Source: Bacteroidota bacterium
GTDB taxonomy: Bacteria; Bacteroidota; Bacteroidia; Bacteroidales; Porphyromonadaceae
Direction: 5' to 3'
DNA: 64,000 nucleotides
NCBI GenBank assembly: GCA_023396255.1
Contig: JAEWWU010000015.1
Span: 1 to 64,000 of the forward strand
Made by a program: the position numbers and the translations under genes. The notes beneath the pieces are model-generated. The model saw nothing but the letters and a program-made list of their open reading frames with translations, was not told where the DNA came from and ran no database searches. This document shows positions 56,628 through 64,000 of this stretch, in pieces. Each line of letters begins with the position of its first letter. Position 1 is the stretch's first letter.

Positions 56628-57123
56628 CATCTGTTTTGAGGGAATTATTTGTCTCGATAGAGGTTGCGATAAAGAAACCGGGAAAAACATTGCTTTAGAG
56701 ACTTCACAAGTATTCTTTGTTTTTTTCAATGACTATGAGATAGTCTTCTGTGTGCTTTTGATCTTTGGTCAGTGGCTCTCGATTCCTTTTTGAGATTGCT
56801 GGGAAATGATGTCGTGCAAAGATTTTTTTTGTTGAAAAGCGCTTTTTGCAAAATTATGCATAAATCACTCCATTTTGTAATTCTAAGTAAACTTTTCTTA
56901 GTTTTTCTGTTTTCTGGGAGACTTAGCGATTAAGGTTGGAAATAGATCCGTTTTCAAGCTTTAAGAATTCTTTTAAAGTGGTGCTTTTGATGCCAAAAAG
57001 CACTATTCTTTTAGGTCAATAATTACTGATAAATTATTTGTATTACACTCATAATTAGATACTTAATTGACTTTCTGTCTATAATGAGAAGAGAGTAAAT
57101 GACTGTAAAAATAAAATCGGTTC

Positions 57124-57153
57124 TTGCAATACGAAATAGTTTGCTTAATTTTG
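57124..57153 (+). promoter_or_regulatory. Predicted promoter of the lysine-fermentation operon
   Basis: TTG (57124-57126), 19 bases, then TAATTTTG (57146-57153) fits the Bacteroidota consensus. It leaves a leader of about 105 bases before 57267, which contains a hairpin at 57224-57250 (ATCCCATT with AATGGGGAT, one bulge). Confidence 0.5.
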
Positions 57154-57266
57154 TTCGGTGCGTTATTCTACAAGGGACGCATCTTAGGAATAGAGCTATA
57201 AAGTAAAGGATACAATTAACCTTATCCCATTATTCAGATAAAATGGGGATTTTGCTATAATATTAT

Positions 57267-57920
57267 ATGATTAAGAAGCAAACCACAGTGCAAGAGGCGG
57301 CTTCCATTCTACGTGACGGAATGACGCTTATGATTGGCGGATTCTTAGGAAATGGTTCGCCTGAAAATCTTATTGATGAGATTGTTCGTTTAGGTCTAAA
57401 GAATCTTACGTTGATCGTGAATGATTCGGGTTATCCGGACAAGGGTTGTGGTAAATTGGTTGCCAATAACCAAGTCAAAAAGCTTATTGTTTCTCACGTG
57501 GGGACAAATCCTTATACTGGAGAAAAATACAATTCCGGAGAATTGGAAGTGGAGTTTTCTCCTCAAGGAACATTGGCCGAACGTATTCGTTGTGGTGGCT
57601 CCGGATTGGGTGGGGTATTGACTCCGGTTGGTTTGGGTACCATTATAGAAGAGGGTAAGGAGAAATTAACCATAGATGGCAAAGAATTTCTTTTAGAAAA
57701 GCCGCTAAGAGCCGATGTGGCATTGGTTTATGCATCCAAGGGGGATGAGTACGGAAATCTAGTCTATATGGGAACTATGCAAAATTTCAACCCTCTTATG
57801 GCAATGGCGGCGGATACCGTAATTGCTGAGATAGAGACTATTGTTCCGGCAGGAGAGATTTCGGTCGAAAGCATCCATACTCCGCATATTATGGTTGATA
57901 AAATTGTGCAACATCAATAA
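57267..57920 (+). CDS. atoD: CoA transferase subunit alpha (AtoD/CtfA type)
   Basis: This is the alpha subunit of a family I CoA-transferase, 217 residues and very close to the E. coli AtoD length. Signatures are MIGGFLGNGSPE (22-33), NDSGYPDKGCGKL, GTNPYTG, the IRCGGSGLGGVLTPVG loop and ALVYASKGDEYGNLVY. In lysine fermentation it is thought to move CoA from butyryl-CoA to acetoacetate. The beta subunit with the catalytic Glu is not next door; in Porphyromonas it lies further along the cluster, so probably past the right edge. First gene of the operon. Confidence 0.9.
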   Translation: MIKKQTTVQEAASILRDGMTLMIGGFLGNGSPENLIDEIVRLGLKNLTLIVNDSGYPDKGCGKLVANNQVKKLIVSHVGTNPYTGEKYNSGELEVEFSPQGTLAERIRCGGSGLGGVLTPVGLGTIIEEGKEKLTIDGKEFLLEKPLRADVALVYASKGDEYGNLVYMGTMQNFNPLMAMAADTVIAEIETIVPAGEISVESIHTPHIMVDKIVQHQ

Positions 57921-57940
57921 ACAGATAAACCTATAGCATT

Positions 57941-58324
57941 ATGAAATCAATGATTAGAGTACGGATGAGCTCTTCTGATGCTCATTATGGAGGCAATTTG
58001 GTAGATGGAGCAAAGATGCTTCAGCTATTCGGAGACGTTGCAACAGAGTTGCTTATAGCTCAAGATGGAGATGAGGGGCTTTTTGTTGCTTATGATAATG
58101 TAGAATTTCTAAATCCGGTTTTTGCAGGGGACTATATAGAGGCTACAGGAGAGATTACCAAGGTTGGCAATACATCTCGCAAGATGGTTTTTGAGGCCAA
58201 GAAAGTTATTCGTCCTCGTACAGATATTTCTCCTTCGGCAGCTGATGTTTTGGAAGAGCCGGTGGTTGTTTGCAGAGCCAGCGGGACTTGCGTTGTTCCC
58301 AAAGATTGTCAAAGGAAGAATTGA
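57941..58324 (+). CDS. kal: 3-aminobutyryl-CoA ammonia-lyase
   Basis: Kal removes ammonia from 3-aminobutyryl-CoA to give crotonyl-CoA. The 127-residue hotdog-fold protein has MIRVRMSSSDAHYGGNLVDGAKMLQLFGDVATEL and a central NVEFLNPVFAGDYIEATGEI hairpin. Identity rests on this sequence and on its place between the CoA-transferase and kce. It begins 20 bases after atoD. Confidence 0.88.
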   Translation: MKSMIRVRMSSSDAHYGGNLVDGAKMLQLFGDVATELLIAQDGDEGLFVAYDNVEFLNPVFAGDYIEATGEITKVGNTSRKMVFEAKKVIRPRTDISPSAADVLEEPVVVCRASGTCVVPKDCQRKN

Positions 58325-58334
58325 ATAGGGGAAT

Positions 58335-59162
58335 ATGGAAAAACTGATTATCACGGCCGCTATCTGCGGTGCAGAAGTAACCAAAGAGCAAAATCCGGCA
58401 GTTCCCTACACTGTTGAAGAAATGGTTCGTGAGGCAAAGAGTGCCTACGATGCAGGAGCCGCTATTGTGCACGTACACGTTAGAGAAGACGATGGAACTC
58501 CAACGCAAGACAGAGAACGTTTTAGAGTTTGTATGGAGGCGATAAAAAAGGCTTGTCCGGATGTTATTTTGATCCCTTCTACAGGTGGAGCCGTTGGTAT
58601 GAGCGCAGAAGAGCGACTACAACCCACTGAATTGTTCCCGGAAATGGCAACTTTGGATTGTGGTACTTGCAACTTTGGGGATGAAGTATTTGAAAATACG
58701 ATGCCTATGATGCGAGACTTTGGAAAACGGATGATAGAAAATTCCATTAAGCCGGAGTACGAGTGTTTTGAAATGGGACACTTAGATACTATTGTAAGAA
58801 TGGCGGAAAAAGGACAAGTGCCAGGAGGTTCTATGCAGTTTAATTTTGTCTTAGGAGTTCTCGGATGTACTCCCGCCACTACTGAAAATCTTGTGTGGTT
58901 GGTACGTAATATTCCAGCCGGTTCTACTTGGACTGCGACAGGAATTGGTCGGTACCAATTTACACTGGCGGCTTCGGCTATAGCTATGGGAGGGAACGTA
59001 CGTGTCGGTTTTGAGGATAATCTTTATATATCCAAAGGAGTACTAGCCAAATCTAATGGAGAATTGGTCGCAAAGGTGGTGCGCATAGCCAACGAATTGG
59101 GACGTGAGATAGCAACTCCGGCAGATGCTCGTCGTATTTTAGGACTAAAAGAATTAAGCTAA
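58335..59162 (+). CDS. kce: 3-keto-5-aminohexanoate cleavage enzyme
   Basis: Kce (BKACE family) condenses 3-keto-5-aminohexanoate with acetyl-CoA and splits it to 3-aminobutyryl-CoA and acetoacetate. The 275 residues have the zinc-binding H46-x-H48 (AAIVHVHVRED), STGGAVGMSAEERLQP, and ATGIGRYQF. The C-terminal NVRVGFEDNLYI region also matches. It starts 10 bases after kal. Confidence 0.93.
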   Translation: MEKLIITAAICGAEVTKEQNPAVPYTVEEMVREAKSAYDAGAAIVHVHVREDDGTPTQDRERFRVCMEAIKKACPDVILIPSTGGAVGMSAEERLQPTELFPEMATLDCGTCNFGDEVFENTMPMMRDFGKRMIENSIKPEYECFEMGHLDTIVRMAEKGQVPGGSMQFNFVLGVLGCTPATTENLVWLVRNIPAGSTWTATGIGRYQFTLAASAIAMGGNVRVGFEDNLYISKGVLAKSNGELVAKVVRIANELGREIATPADARRILGLKELS

Positions 59163-59184
59163 CATTTATAATCAACCCACAAAA

Positions 59185-60225
59185 ATGAAAAAAGGAAATA
59201 AATACGGAACTCACCGTGTAATTGAGCCAGTAGGCGTTTTGCCCCAACCAGCTAACAAGTTGGACAACAATATGGACGAGATCTATGACAACGAAATTCT
59301 CATAGATGTTCAAACCCTGAACATAGACTCTGCCTCTTTTACAGATATCAGTAACCGTGCAGGAGGAGATAAAGCCGAGATTGCACGCATTATGATGGAA
59401 ATTGTAGAAAAGCAAGGCAAACACCGTAACCCTTGGACCGGTTCTGGAGGTATGCTTTTGGGAACAGTAGAAAAAATAGGGGATGCTTTGGTCGGAAAAA
59501 CAGACCTTAAAGTTGGTGATAAGATTGCGACTTTGGTCTCTCTCTCATTGACCCCTCTGCGTATCGATCAAATTAAAGAGATTAGAGAAGATGTAGACCA
59601 AGTGGATATTGATGGTAAAGCCATTCTTTTTGAAAGTGGTATTTATGCCAAGATTCCTTCAGATTTACCCGAAAAGCTTGCTCTTTCAGCTCTTGATGTG
59701 GCCGGTGCTCCTGCACAGACAGCCCGTTTGGTTAAACCGGGGGATAACGTTGTAATCATCGGTGCTGGAGGAAAGAGCGGTATGCTTTGCTGCTACGAAG
59801 CTAAAAAACGAGCCGGAGTAACAGGTAAAGTAATCGGGATAACACACTCGCCCAAGAGTACAGAACGTCTCAAAGCTTTGGGATTCTGCGACGAAGTGTT
59901 TTCTGCCGATGCAACTCAGCCGGTTGCCGTGTTGGAAAAAATAGAAGAATTGACCAATGGCGAATTGGCTGACATTACCATCAACAATGTAAATATTCCC
60001 GATACGGAAATGACAAGTATCTTGATAACCAAGGATACAGGTATTGTTTATTTCTTCTCTATGGCAACCAGCTTCACCAAGGCTGCTTTGGGTGCCGAAG
60101 GGGTAGGTAGCGATGTAACGATGCTTATTGGTAACGGTTATACCAAAGGGCACGCCGAAATCACTCTTCAAGAACTGAGAGAATCTGAATCTCTCCGCAA
60201 AATTTTTACCGAGCTATACGCATAA
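59185..60225 (+). CDS. kdd: L-erythro-3,5-diaminohexanoate dehydrogenase
   Basis: Kdd oxidatively deaminates 3,5-diaminohexanoate to 3-keto-5-aminohexanoate with NAD(P)+. The 346 residues show a Rossmann loop IIGAGGKSGM (191-200) and a GSGGMLLGTVEKIG stretch typical of the family. Context and length fit. It lies between kce and kamA, in the order seen in fusobacterial and Porphyromonas clusters. Confidence 0.92.
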   Translation: MKKGNKYGTHRVIEPVGVLPQPANKLDNNMDEIYDNEILIDVQTLNIDSASFTDISNRAGGDKAEIARIMMEIVEKQGKHRNPWTGSGGMLLGTVEKIGDALVGKTDLKVGDKIATLVSLSLTPLRIDQIKEIREDVDQVDIDGKAILFESGIYAKIPSDLPEKLALSALDVAGAPAQTARLVKPGDNVVIIGAGGKSGMLCCYEAKKRAGVTGKVIGITHSPKSTERLKALGFCDEVFSADATQPVAVLEKIEELTNGELADITINNVNIPDTEMTSILITKDTGIVYFFSMATSFTKAALGAEGVGSDVTMLIGNGYTKGHAEITLQELRESESLRKIFTELYA

Positions 60226-60238
60226 GTGAGAAAATCTT

Positions 60239-61477
60239 ATGATTCAAGGAAATAGAAAAACATTCTTCCCTGAGGTATCAGACGAAGAATGGAATGATTG
60301 GAAGTGGCAGGTAAGACATCGAATAGAAACACTTGAAGATCTAAAAAAATATATTCATTTGACTCCGGAGGAGGAAGAGGGGGTAAGAGAATCTCTCAAG
60401 ACGATTCGTATGGCCATCACTCCTTACTATCTGAGTTTGATCAACTTGGAAGATCCGCACGATCCCATCCGAAAGCAGTCTATTCCAACAATAAACGAGT
60501 TGCACGTAAGTGCAGCGGACATTCAGGATCCTTTGCACGAGGATGGCGATAGCCCTGTTCCAGGGCTAACTCATCGCTATCCAGATAGGGTGTTGTTCTT
60601 GATCACAGACCAATGTGCTATGTATTGTAGACATTGTACCCGCAGGCGTTTTGCTGGACAGAAAGATGCTTCGTCTCCTATGGAGCGTATAGATAAGTGC
60701 ATCGATTACATTGCTCGCACGCCACAAGTAAGAGATGTATTGCTCAGCGGTGGAGATGCTTTGCTTGTGCCGGATGATCGTATCGAATATATTTTGAAGA
60801 AACTCAGAGACATACCTCACGTGGAAATAATTCGCTTTGGTTCGCGCACTCCGGTGGTGATGCCCCAAAGAATAACTCCTGAGTTTGTTGATATGATAAA
60901 AAAATACCACCCGGTATGGCTCAATACACATTTTAATCATCCCAATGAGATAACGCCAGAGTCAAAAGCCGCTTGTGAGAGATTGGCAAATGCAGGGGTT
61001 CCCCTTGGAAACCAAAGTGTATTGCTCCGAGGAATCAATGACTGCACCCACGTAATGAAGAAATTGGTACACGAACTTGTAAAAATAAGGGTTAGACCTT
61101 ACTATATATATGTTTGTGACTTGTCTATGGGTATTGGTCATTTCCGTACCCCGGTATCCAAAGGCATCGAGATTATAGAGAACCTTAGAGGACATACTTC
61201 CGGGTATGCAGTGCCAACGTTTGTTGTAGATGCTCCGGGAGGAGGAGGAAAGATCCCTGTGATGCCCAATTATGTGGTTTCTCAAGCCCCGCACCGTGTT
61301 GTTGTAAGAAACTACGAAGGAGTGCTTACTACATATACGGAGCCGGAAGATTATAAAGAAGAGTGTTATTGCGAAGAGTGTAGCAAGAAAAAAGAAGGAG
61401 TTGCAGCTCTTTTGGCAGGGCAGAAATTGGCACTTGAGCCTACTGATTTAGAGCGCCACAATCGTAATAAACACTAA
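60239..61477 (+). CDS. kamA: Lysine 2,3-aminomutase
   Basis: KamA is a radical-SAM, PLP enzyme that converts L-lysine to L-beta-lysine. The 412 residues carry the radical-SAM cluster C126-x3-C130-x2-C133 and the PLP lysine K338 (APGGGGKIPV). The substrate-binding Asp pair is D294/D331. The structural zinc ligands are C269, C376, C378 and C381 in the C-terminal CYCEEC. The full C-terminal domain separates it from EpmB. It is followed by a 124-base spacer with two hairpins, unlike the short gaps upstream. Confidence 0.96.
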   Translation: MIQGNRKTFFPEVSDEEWNDWKWQVRHRIETLEDLKKYIHLTPEEEEGVRESLKTIRMAITPYYLSLINLEDPHDPIRKQSIPTINELHVSAADIQDPLHEDGDSPVPGLTHRYPDRVLFLITDQCAMYCRHCTRRRFAGQKDASSPMERIDKCIDYIARTPQVRDVLLSGGDALLVPDDRIEYILKKLRDIPHVEIIRFGSRTPVVMPQRITPEFVDMIKKYHPVWLNTHFNHPNEITPESKAACERLANAGVPLGNQSVLLRGINDCTHVMKKLVHELVKIRVRPYYIYVCDLSMGIGHFRTPVSKGIEIIENLRGHTSGYAVPTFVVDAPGGGGKIPVMPNYVVSQAPHRVVVRNYEGVLTTYTEPEDYKEECYCEECSKKKEGVAALLAGQKLALEPTDLERHNRNKH

Positions 61478-61493
61478 TTTGGATTGTGTTTTG

Positions 61494-61519
61494 CTGAGTG
61501 GAGTGACAAACTCCCTCAG
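61494..61519 (+). promoter_or_regulatory. Hairpin in the kamA-kamB spacer
   Basis: CTGAG-T-GGAGT (61494-61504) pairs with ACTCC-CTCAG (61510-61519) leaving one bulged T and a 5-base loop. There is no T-run after it, so it is more likely an mRNA stability or processing element than a terminator. Confidence 0.45.
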
Positions 61520-61541
61520 TATGTAATGATAAGAAGTGTTT

Positions 61542-61604
61542 GGGGAGGGGAAGTAGAAAGGTATTTTTTCTTTTCCCTCCCTCTTCAAAGAGGAGGTTAA
61601 GTTG
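61542..61604 (+). promoter_or_regulatory. kamB ribosome-binding site with two competing structures
   Basis: AGGAGG (61591-61596) sits 5 bases before the TTG at 61602, a textbook spacing in a phylum that rarely uses such sites. GGGGAGGGGAAG (61542-61553) can pair with TTTTCCCTCCCT (61571-61582) in a 12-base stem with three G-U pairs, leaving AGGAGG free. The same CCTCC (61576-61580) can instead pair with GGAGG (61592-61596) and mask it. The two folds exclude one another. Confidence 0.5.
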
Positions 61605-62618
61605 CCGTTTATTGCAGACATATTGAAGTACAAAAGCGTAGCTATTGTTGGATTGGCAAAAAATACAGGAAAAACTGTTTGCCTCAACTATGTATTGCAG
61701 CGTCTCAGCCGTATGAAAGAGACGGTAGCTATTACTTCTATAGGGGTAGACGGCGAACTCACAGACCGTGTGACATCAACACCCAAACCCCAAATCACTA
61801 TTTACAGAAATATGCTTTTTGTTACAGCTGAAGTCCATTATTTGCAAAAACGATTGGTTTCGGAAGTTTTAGATATAAGCAAAAAGCATACAGCTTTGGG
61901 TCGTTTGGTCACGGCTCGTGCGGTGCAGCCCGGAAAAGTCCTTATTTCAGGTCCTGCTGATACAGCTGGAGTGCGCGAATTAATTGATTCTTTGAGACAA
62001 AAAGGAGTACATACAACCATTGTGGATGGAGCCTTGTCGAGAATGAGTCTGGCATCTCCGGCAGTAACAGAGGGGTTGATTTTAGCAACCGGAGCTGCCT
62101 TTAGCGCCAATATTCCTCAGTTGATTCGCAAGACCAAATATGTGAAGCGGCTCATAGAGTTGCCCTTGATACAAGAAAGTTGGATACCAAAGCTTGCGAC
62201 AATAAAGTCGGGAATTTGGGCAATAGATGATGATGGAAATGCCTATGATTTGGAAATTGCATCTGTTTTTTTGATAGAAAAGAGAGAGAAAGATTTATTC
62301 CGTTTTGGCACACGTTTACTTATAAACGGGGCTATAAGTGATCGACTGTTGTCCTTTTTGAAACTGCAGCAGAGAAATGTGGAACTTATTGTGACTGATT
62401 TTTCCAAGATATTTGCTACCCAAGAAGTTTTTGAGGCTTTCACAAGAGAAGGAAATCGAATGTATAGTTTACTAAGAAGTAATCTTATAGCCATAACAGC
62501 CAATCCTTACTCTCCTGCCGGATTTATACTAGACTCTCATTCCTTGTGTGATCAAATGAGTCAGGAATTACAGATCCCTGTTTATGATATAAAAAGATTG
62601 TCTGGAGAACAGATCTAG
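61602..62618 (+). CDS. kamB: Lysine 5,6-aminomutase reactivase subunit KamB
   Basis: This is the P-loop partner in the reactivase thought to keep the B12 enzyme lysine 5,6-aminomutase (KamDE) active. The 338 residues start with a P-loop GLAKNTGKT (17-25) in VAIVGLAKNTGKTVCL and include DTAGVRELID. No other recognised domain is present. The start is a TTG at 61602 with a strong Shine-Dalgarno. No in-frame ATG precedes the P-loop, the first being near residue 38. It ends 11 bases before kamC. The name rests on memory of lysine-cluster annotation and on context, not on a clear family match. Confidence 0.68.
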   Translation: MPFIADILKYKSVAIVGLAKNTGKTVCLNYVLQRLSRMKETVAITSIGVDGELTDRVTSTPKPQITIYRNMLFVTAEVHYLQKRLVSEVLDISKKHTALGRLVTARAVQPGKVLISGPADTAGVRELIDSLRQKGVHTTIVDGALSRMSLASPAVTEGLILATGAAFSANIPQLIRKTKYVKRLIELPLIQESWIPKLATIKSGIWAIDDDGNAYDLEIASVFLIEKREKDLFRFGTRLLINGAISDRLLSFLKLQQRNVELIVTDFSKIFATQEVFEAFTREGNRMYSLLRSNLIAITANPYSPAGFILDSHSLCDQMSQELQIPVYDIKRLSGEQI

Positions 62619-62629
62619 AAATTGCACAG

Positions 62630-64000
62630 ATGCTATTGAAAGAGGTTATAAAAGAATTTGGCGAAATGCGTTTTATGGTGGAGTCTCTAAACCTATTGAC
62701 TTCTTCCGGAAAACGTTGGCTTTTGTCTCAATCAATGATGACAGAAGTTGAAGACATCGAAAAAGCTTTACAGGACCAATCTCTTTTTCATAGAGCTTTT
62801 TGCCTTCGAGGGAACGAGTCTATTTTTTCTCTTCTTTCAGTAAAGATGATGCAGCTTTTAGATATTTCCGGTACAATAAGACATCTCAATCACGGAAACA
62901 TTTTAACAGACATTGAGTTGTTCGAGGTCAAAAAGTTTGCTCTACTGTCTCACGACATTGTTCATATCATAACTCCTTTAAACTTTTCCTTTTTGACCTT
63001 TTCCCCTTTGGTTAAGGTGATAGATTTGTTAGACCCGGAAGGGAAACGAATACCTCACTTTTATATTTGTGATCAATATTCTCCTACGTTAAGAGACTTG
63101 CGGGAGCAAATGTCCCTATTAATCAATAATAATGGAGATGAGGCGAAAATAGAAGAACTCCGCTTTAGGGCGCAGCAAGTAGAAGATGAAATTCGGAAAG
63201 ACATTTCCCAATCTTTATCCGTCTATGCTTCGAATTTGTTACAAAACTTAGAGCAGTTGGCTTACCTAGATGTCTTATTAGCTCGCTCTATTCAAATTGA
63301 GGCACTGAATCTGTCTTGTCCTATTTGCAACACAACAATAACTTCCTACCAAGGACTTTTTGCTCCAGAAGTAAGACAGCAATTGGAAGAGCAAGGGAAA
63401 CATTTCCAACCGATAGACATTACTCTAAAGCAAGAGCCTACGTTAATTATGGGGGCAAATATGGCAGGGAAAAGTATTCTTCTAAAGAGTGTCGCTCTGG
63501 CGCAAATATTATTCCAATTTGGGTTCTTTGTCCCTGCCGAACAAGCCCAAATTGTCCCCGTCAAAAAGATAGCTTTATTGATAGGAGATGCAGAAGATAC
63601 GCAGAGAGGACTTTCTTCATATGCAGCCGAAATGCTTCGTCTCAATGAAGTTATAAAAGATACAAAAGCCAATGTGAAACAATTGGTTTTGATAGATGAA
63701 TTGGCTCGCACAACAAATCCGCAAGAGGGTAGTGCCATAGTCTGTGGCGTTGTCGATTTCCTCGAGGAATATTCTGTTTGTTCTTTGGTTACGTCCCATT
63801 ATGCTGTAGATATCCCTTGTCGAAAATTGAGAGTAAAAGGTTTTAAACAAAAAGAGAATCAAGCCATTAACTTGGATAATTTGAATGATTACATAGATTA
63901 TTCTTTGGAGGAAGCAGGAGATGGACAGGTCCCCCACGAAGCAATTCGAATTGCTGAAATAATCGGGGTTGAACCCTCTGTCCTCAACCGCATTCACCGT
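62630..64000 (+). CDS. kamC: MutS-fold ATPase, lysine 5,6-aminomutase reactivase KamC (partial, C-terminus cut)
   Basis: 457 codons from the ATG at 62630 run off the right edge with no stop. A helical N-terminal half (about 1-225) precedes a C230-P-I-C233 pair. A MutS-type ATPase follows, with Walker A GANMAGKS (275-282), signature RGLSSYAAEM (326-335), Walker B LVLIDELART (352-361) and the H-loop TSHY. The mismatch-recognition domain of MutS is absent. Its place after kamA-kamB and expected before kamDE points to aminomutase reactivation rather than DNA repair. Confidence 0.75.
   Translation, partial: MLLKEVIKEFGEMRFMVESLNLLTSSGKRWLLSQSMMTEVEDIEKALQDQSLFHRAFCLRGNESIFSLLSVKMMQLLDISGTIRHLNHGNILTDIELFEVKKFALLSHDIVHIITPLNFSFLTFSPLVKVIDLLDPEGKRIPHFYICDQYSPTLRDLREQMSLLINNNGDEAKIEELRFRAQQVEDEIRKDISQSLSVYASNLLQNLEQLAYLDVLLARSIQIEALNLSCPICNTTITSYQGLFAPEVRQQLEEQGKHFQPIDITLKQEPTLIMGANMAGKSILLKSVALAQILFQFGFFVPAEQAQIVPVKKIALLIGDAEDTQRGLSSYAAEMLRLNEVIKDTKANVKQLVLIDELARTTNPQEGSAIVCGVVDFLEEYSVCSLVTSHYAVDIPCRKLRVKGFKQKENQAINLDNLNDYIDYSLEEAGDGQVPHEAIRIAEIIGVEPSVLNRIHR

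Larger units (their letters stand above)
56219..57266. other. Long divergent intergenic region before the lysine cluster
   Basis: About 1.05 kb without a gene I can support. It holds a -7 box facing the HU/SPOR gene (TAACTTTG on the minus strand, 56283-56290) and an inverted repeat CTTTGGTT/AACCAAAG (56480-56487, 56508-56515). Repeat copy C (56548-56627) is also here, with a hairpin GTGCTTTT/AAAAGCAC (56981-57003). The lysine operon promoter (57124-57153) and a leader hairpin (57224-57250) are at the right end. I looked for lysine and B12 riboswitch cores and recognised none. Confidence 0.6.

Noticed and set aside
56219..57266. Lysine or cobalamin riboswitch before the lysine operon
   Set aside because: No recognisable L-box or B12-box core was found by eye; a covariance search would be decisive.
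1..64000. tRNA, rRNA, insertion sequence, CRISPR or prophage
   Set aside because: Scanned the gaps for clover-leaf arms, transposase frames and regular spaced repeats; none could be supported.

Overview
The window is a 64 kb stretch of low-to-moderate GC DNA from a Bacteroidota (Bacteroidales) bacterium, most likely a Porphyromonas or close relative. The evidence is a type IX secretion component (PorT), a CHU_C-type protein, a DUF5686 outer membrane protein, an HU/SPOR fusion, promoters of the TTG-N19/20-TAnnTTTG type, and a lysine-fermentation cluster in an order I recall from P. gingivalis. The genus is inferred from memory of gene order and no search was run. I see no rRNA, tRNA, insertion sequence, prophage or CRISPR array.

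Layout. 1-2861 (minus): pntA (two polypeptides) and pntB of proton-translocating transhydrogenase, with pntB running off the left edge. 2999-7321 (minus): prfC, an RlhA-like U32 protein, upp. 7415-12258: envelope island with porT, a beta-barrel protein, a LysM lipo/periplasmic-type protein, a CHU_C protein and a DUF4286-like protein. 12468-14153: SulP anion transporter. 14855-20948 (plus): fabH-era-der-ispD-recG. 21190-31195 (minus): clpP-clpX-recQ-PPIase-OstA-like-hypothetical-mutL, an apparent operon behind a good promoter. 31422-35745 (minus): gltX-typA-barrel-rhodanese, ending in a strong terminator. 36272-41724 (plus): murF-rpoN-DUF5686. 41913-56218 (minus): HU/SPOR-tyrS-glycosyltransferase, then pyrG-yidC-purF-like-carA-carB-trmN6, rich in pyrimidine and glutamine-amidotransferase genes. 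57267-64000 (plus): lysine fermentation (CoA-transferase alpha, kal, kce, kdd, kamA, kamB, kamC), with kamC running off the right edge.

The lysine genes form a pathway. KamA makes beta-lysine, the B12-dependent KamDE (expected beyond the right edge) makes 3,5-diaminohexanoate, and Kdd oxidises it. Kce cleaves the product with acetyl-CoA, Kal removes ammonia to give crotonyl-CoA, and the CoA-transferase recycles acetoacetate. KamB (P-loop) and KamC (MutS-fold ATPase) are thought to reactivate the B12 aminomutase.

The most interesting signals are three. (1) The kamA-kamB spacer can fold in two mutually exclusive ways that would expose or mask a strong AGGAGG in front of a TTG start. (2) An about 80-base element occurs three times, always in the same orientation and always in one of the three long divergent intergenic gaps. 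(3) Several perfect dyads overlap or adjoin predicted promoters, notably upstream of pyrG and between the LysM and CHU_C genes.
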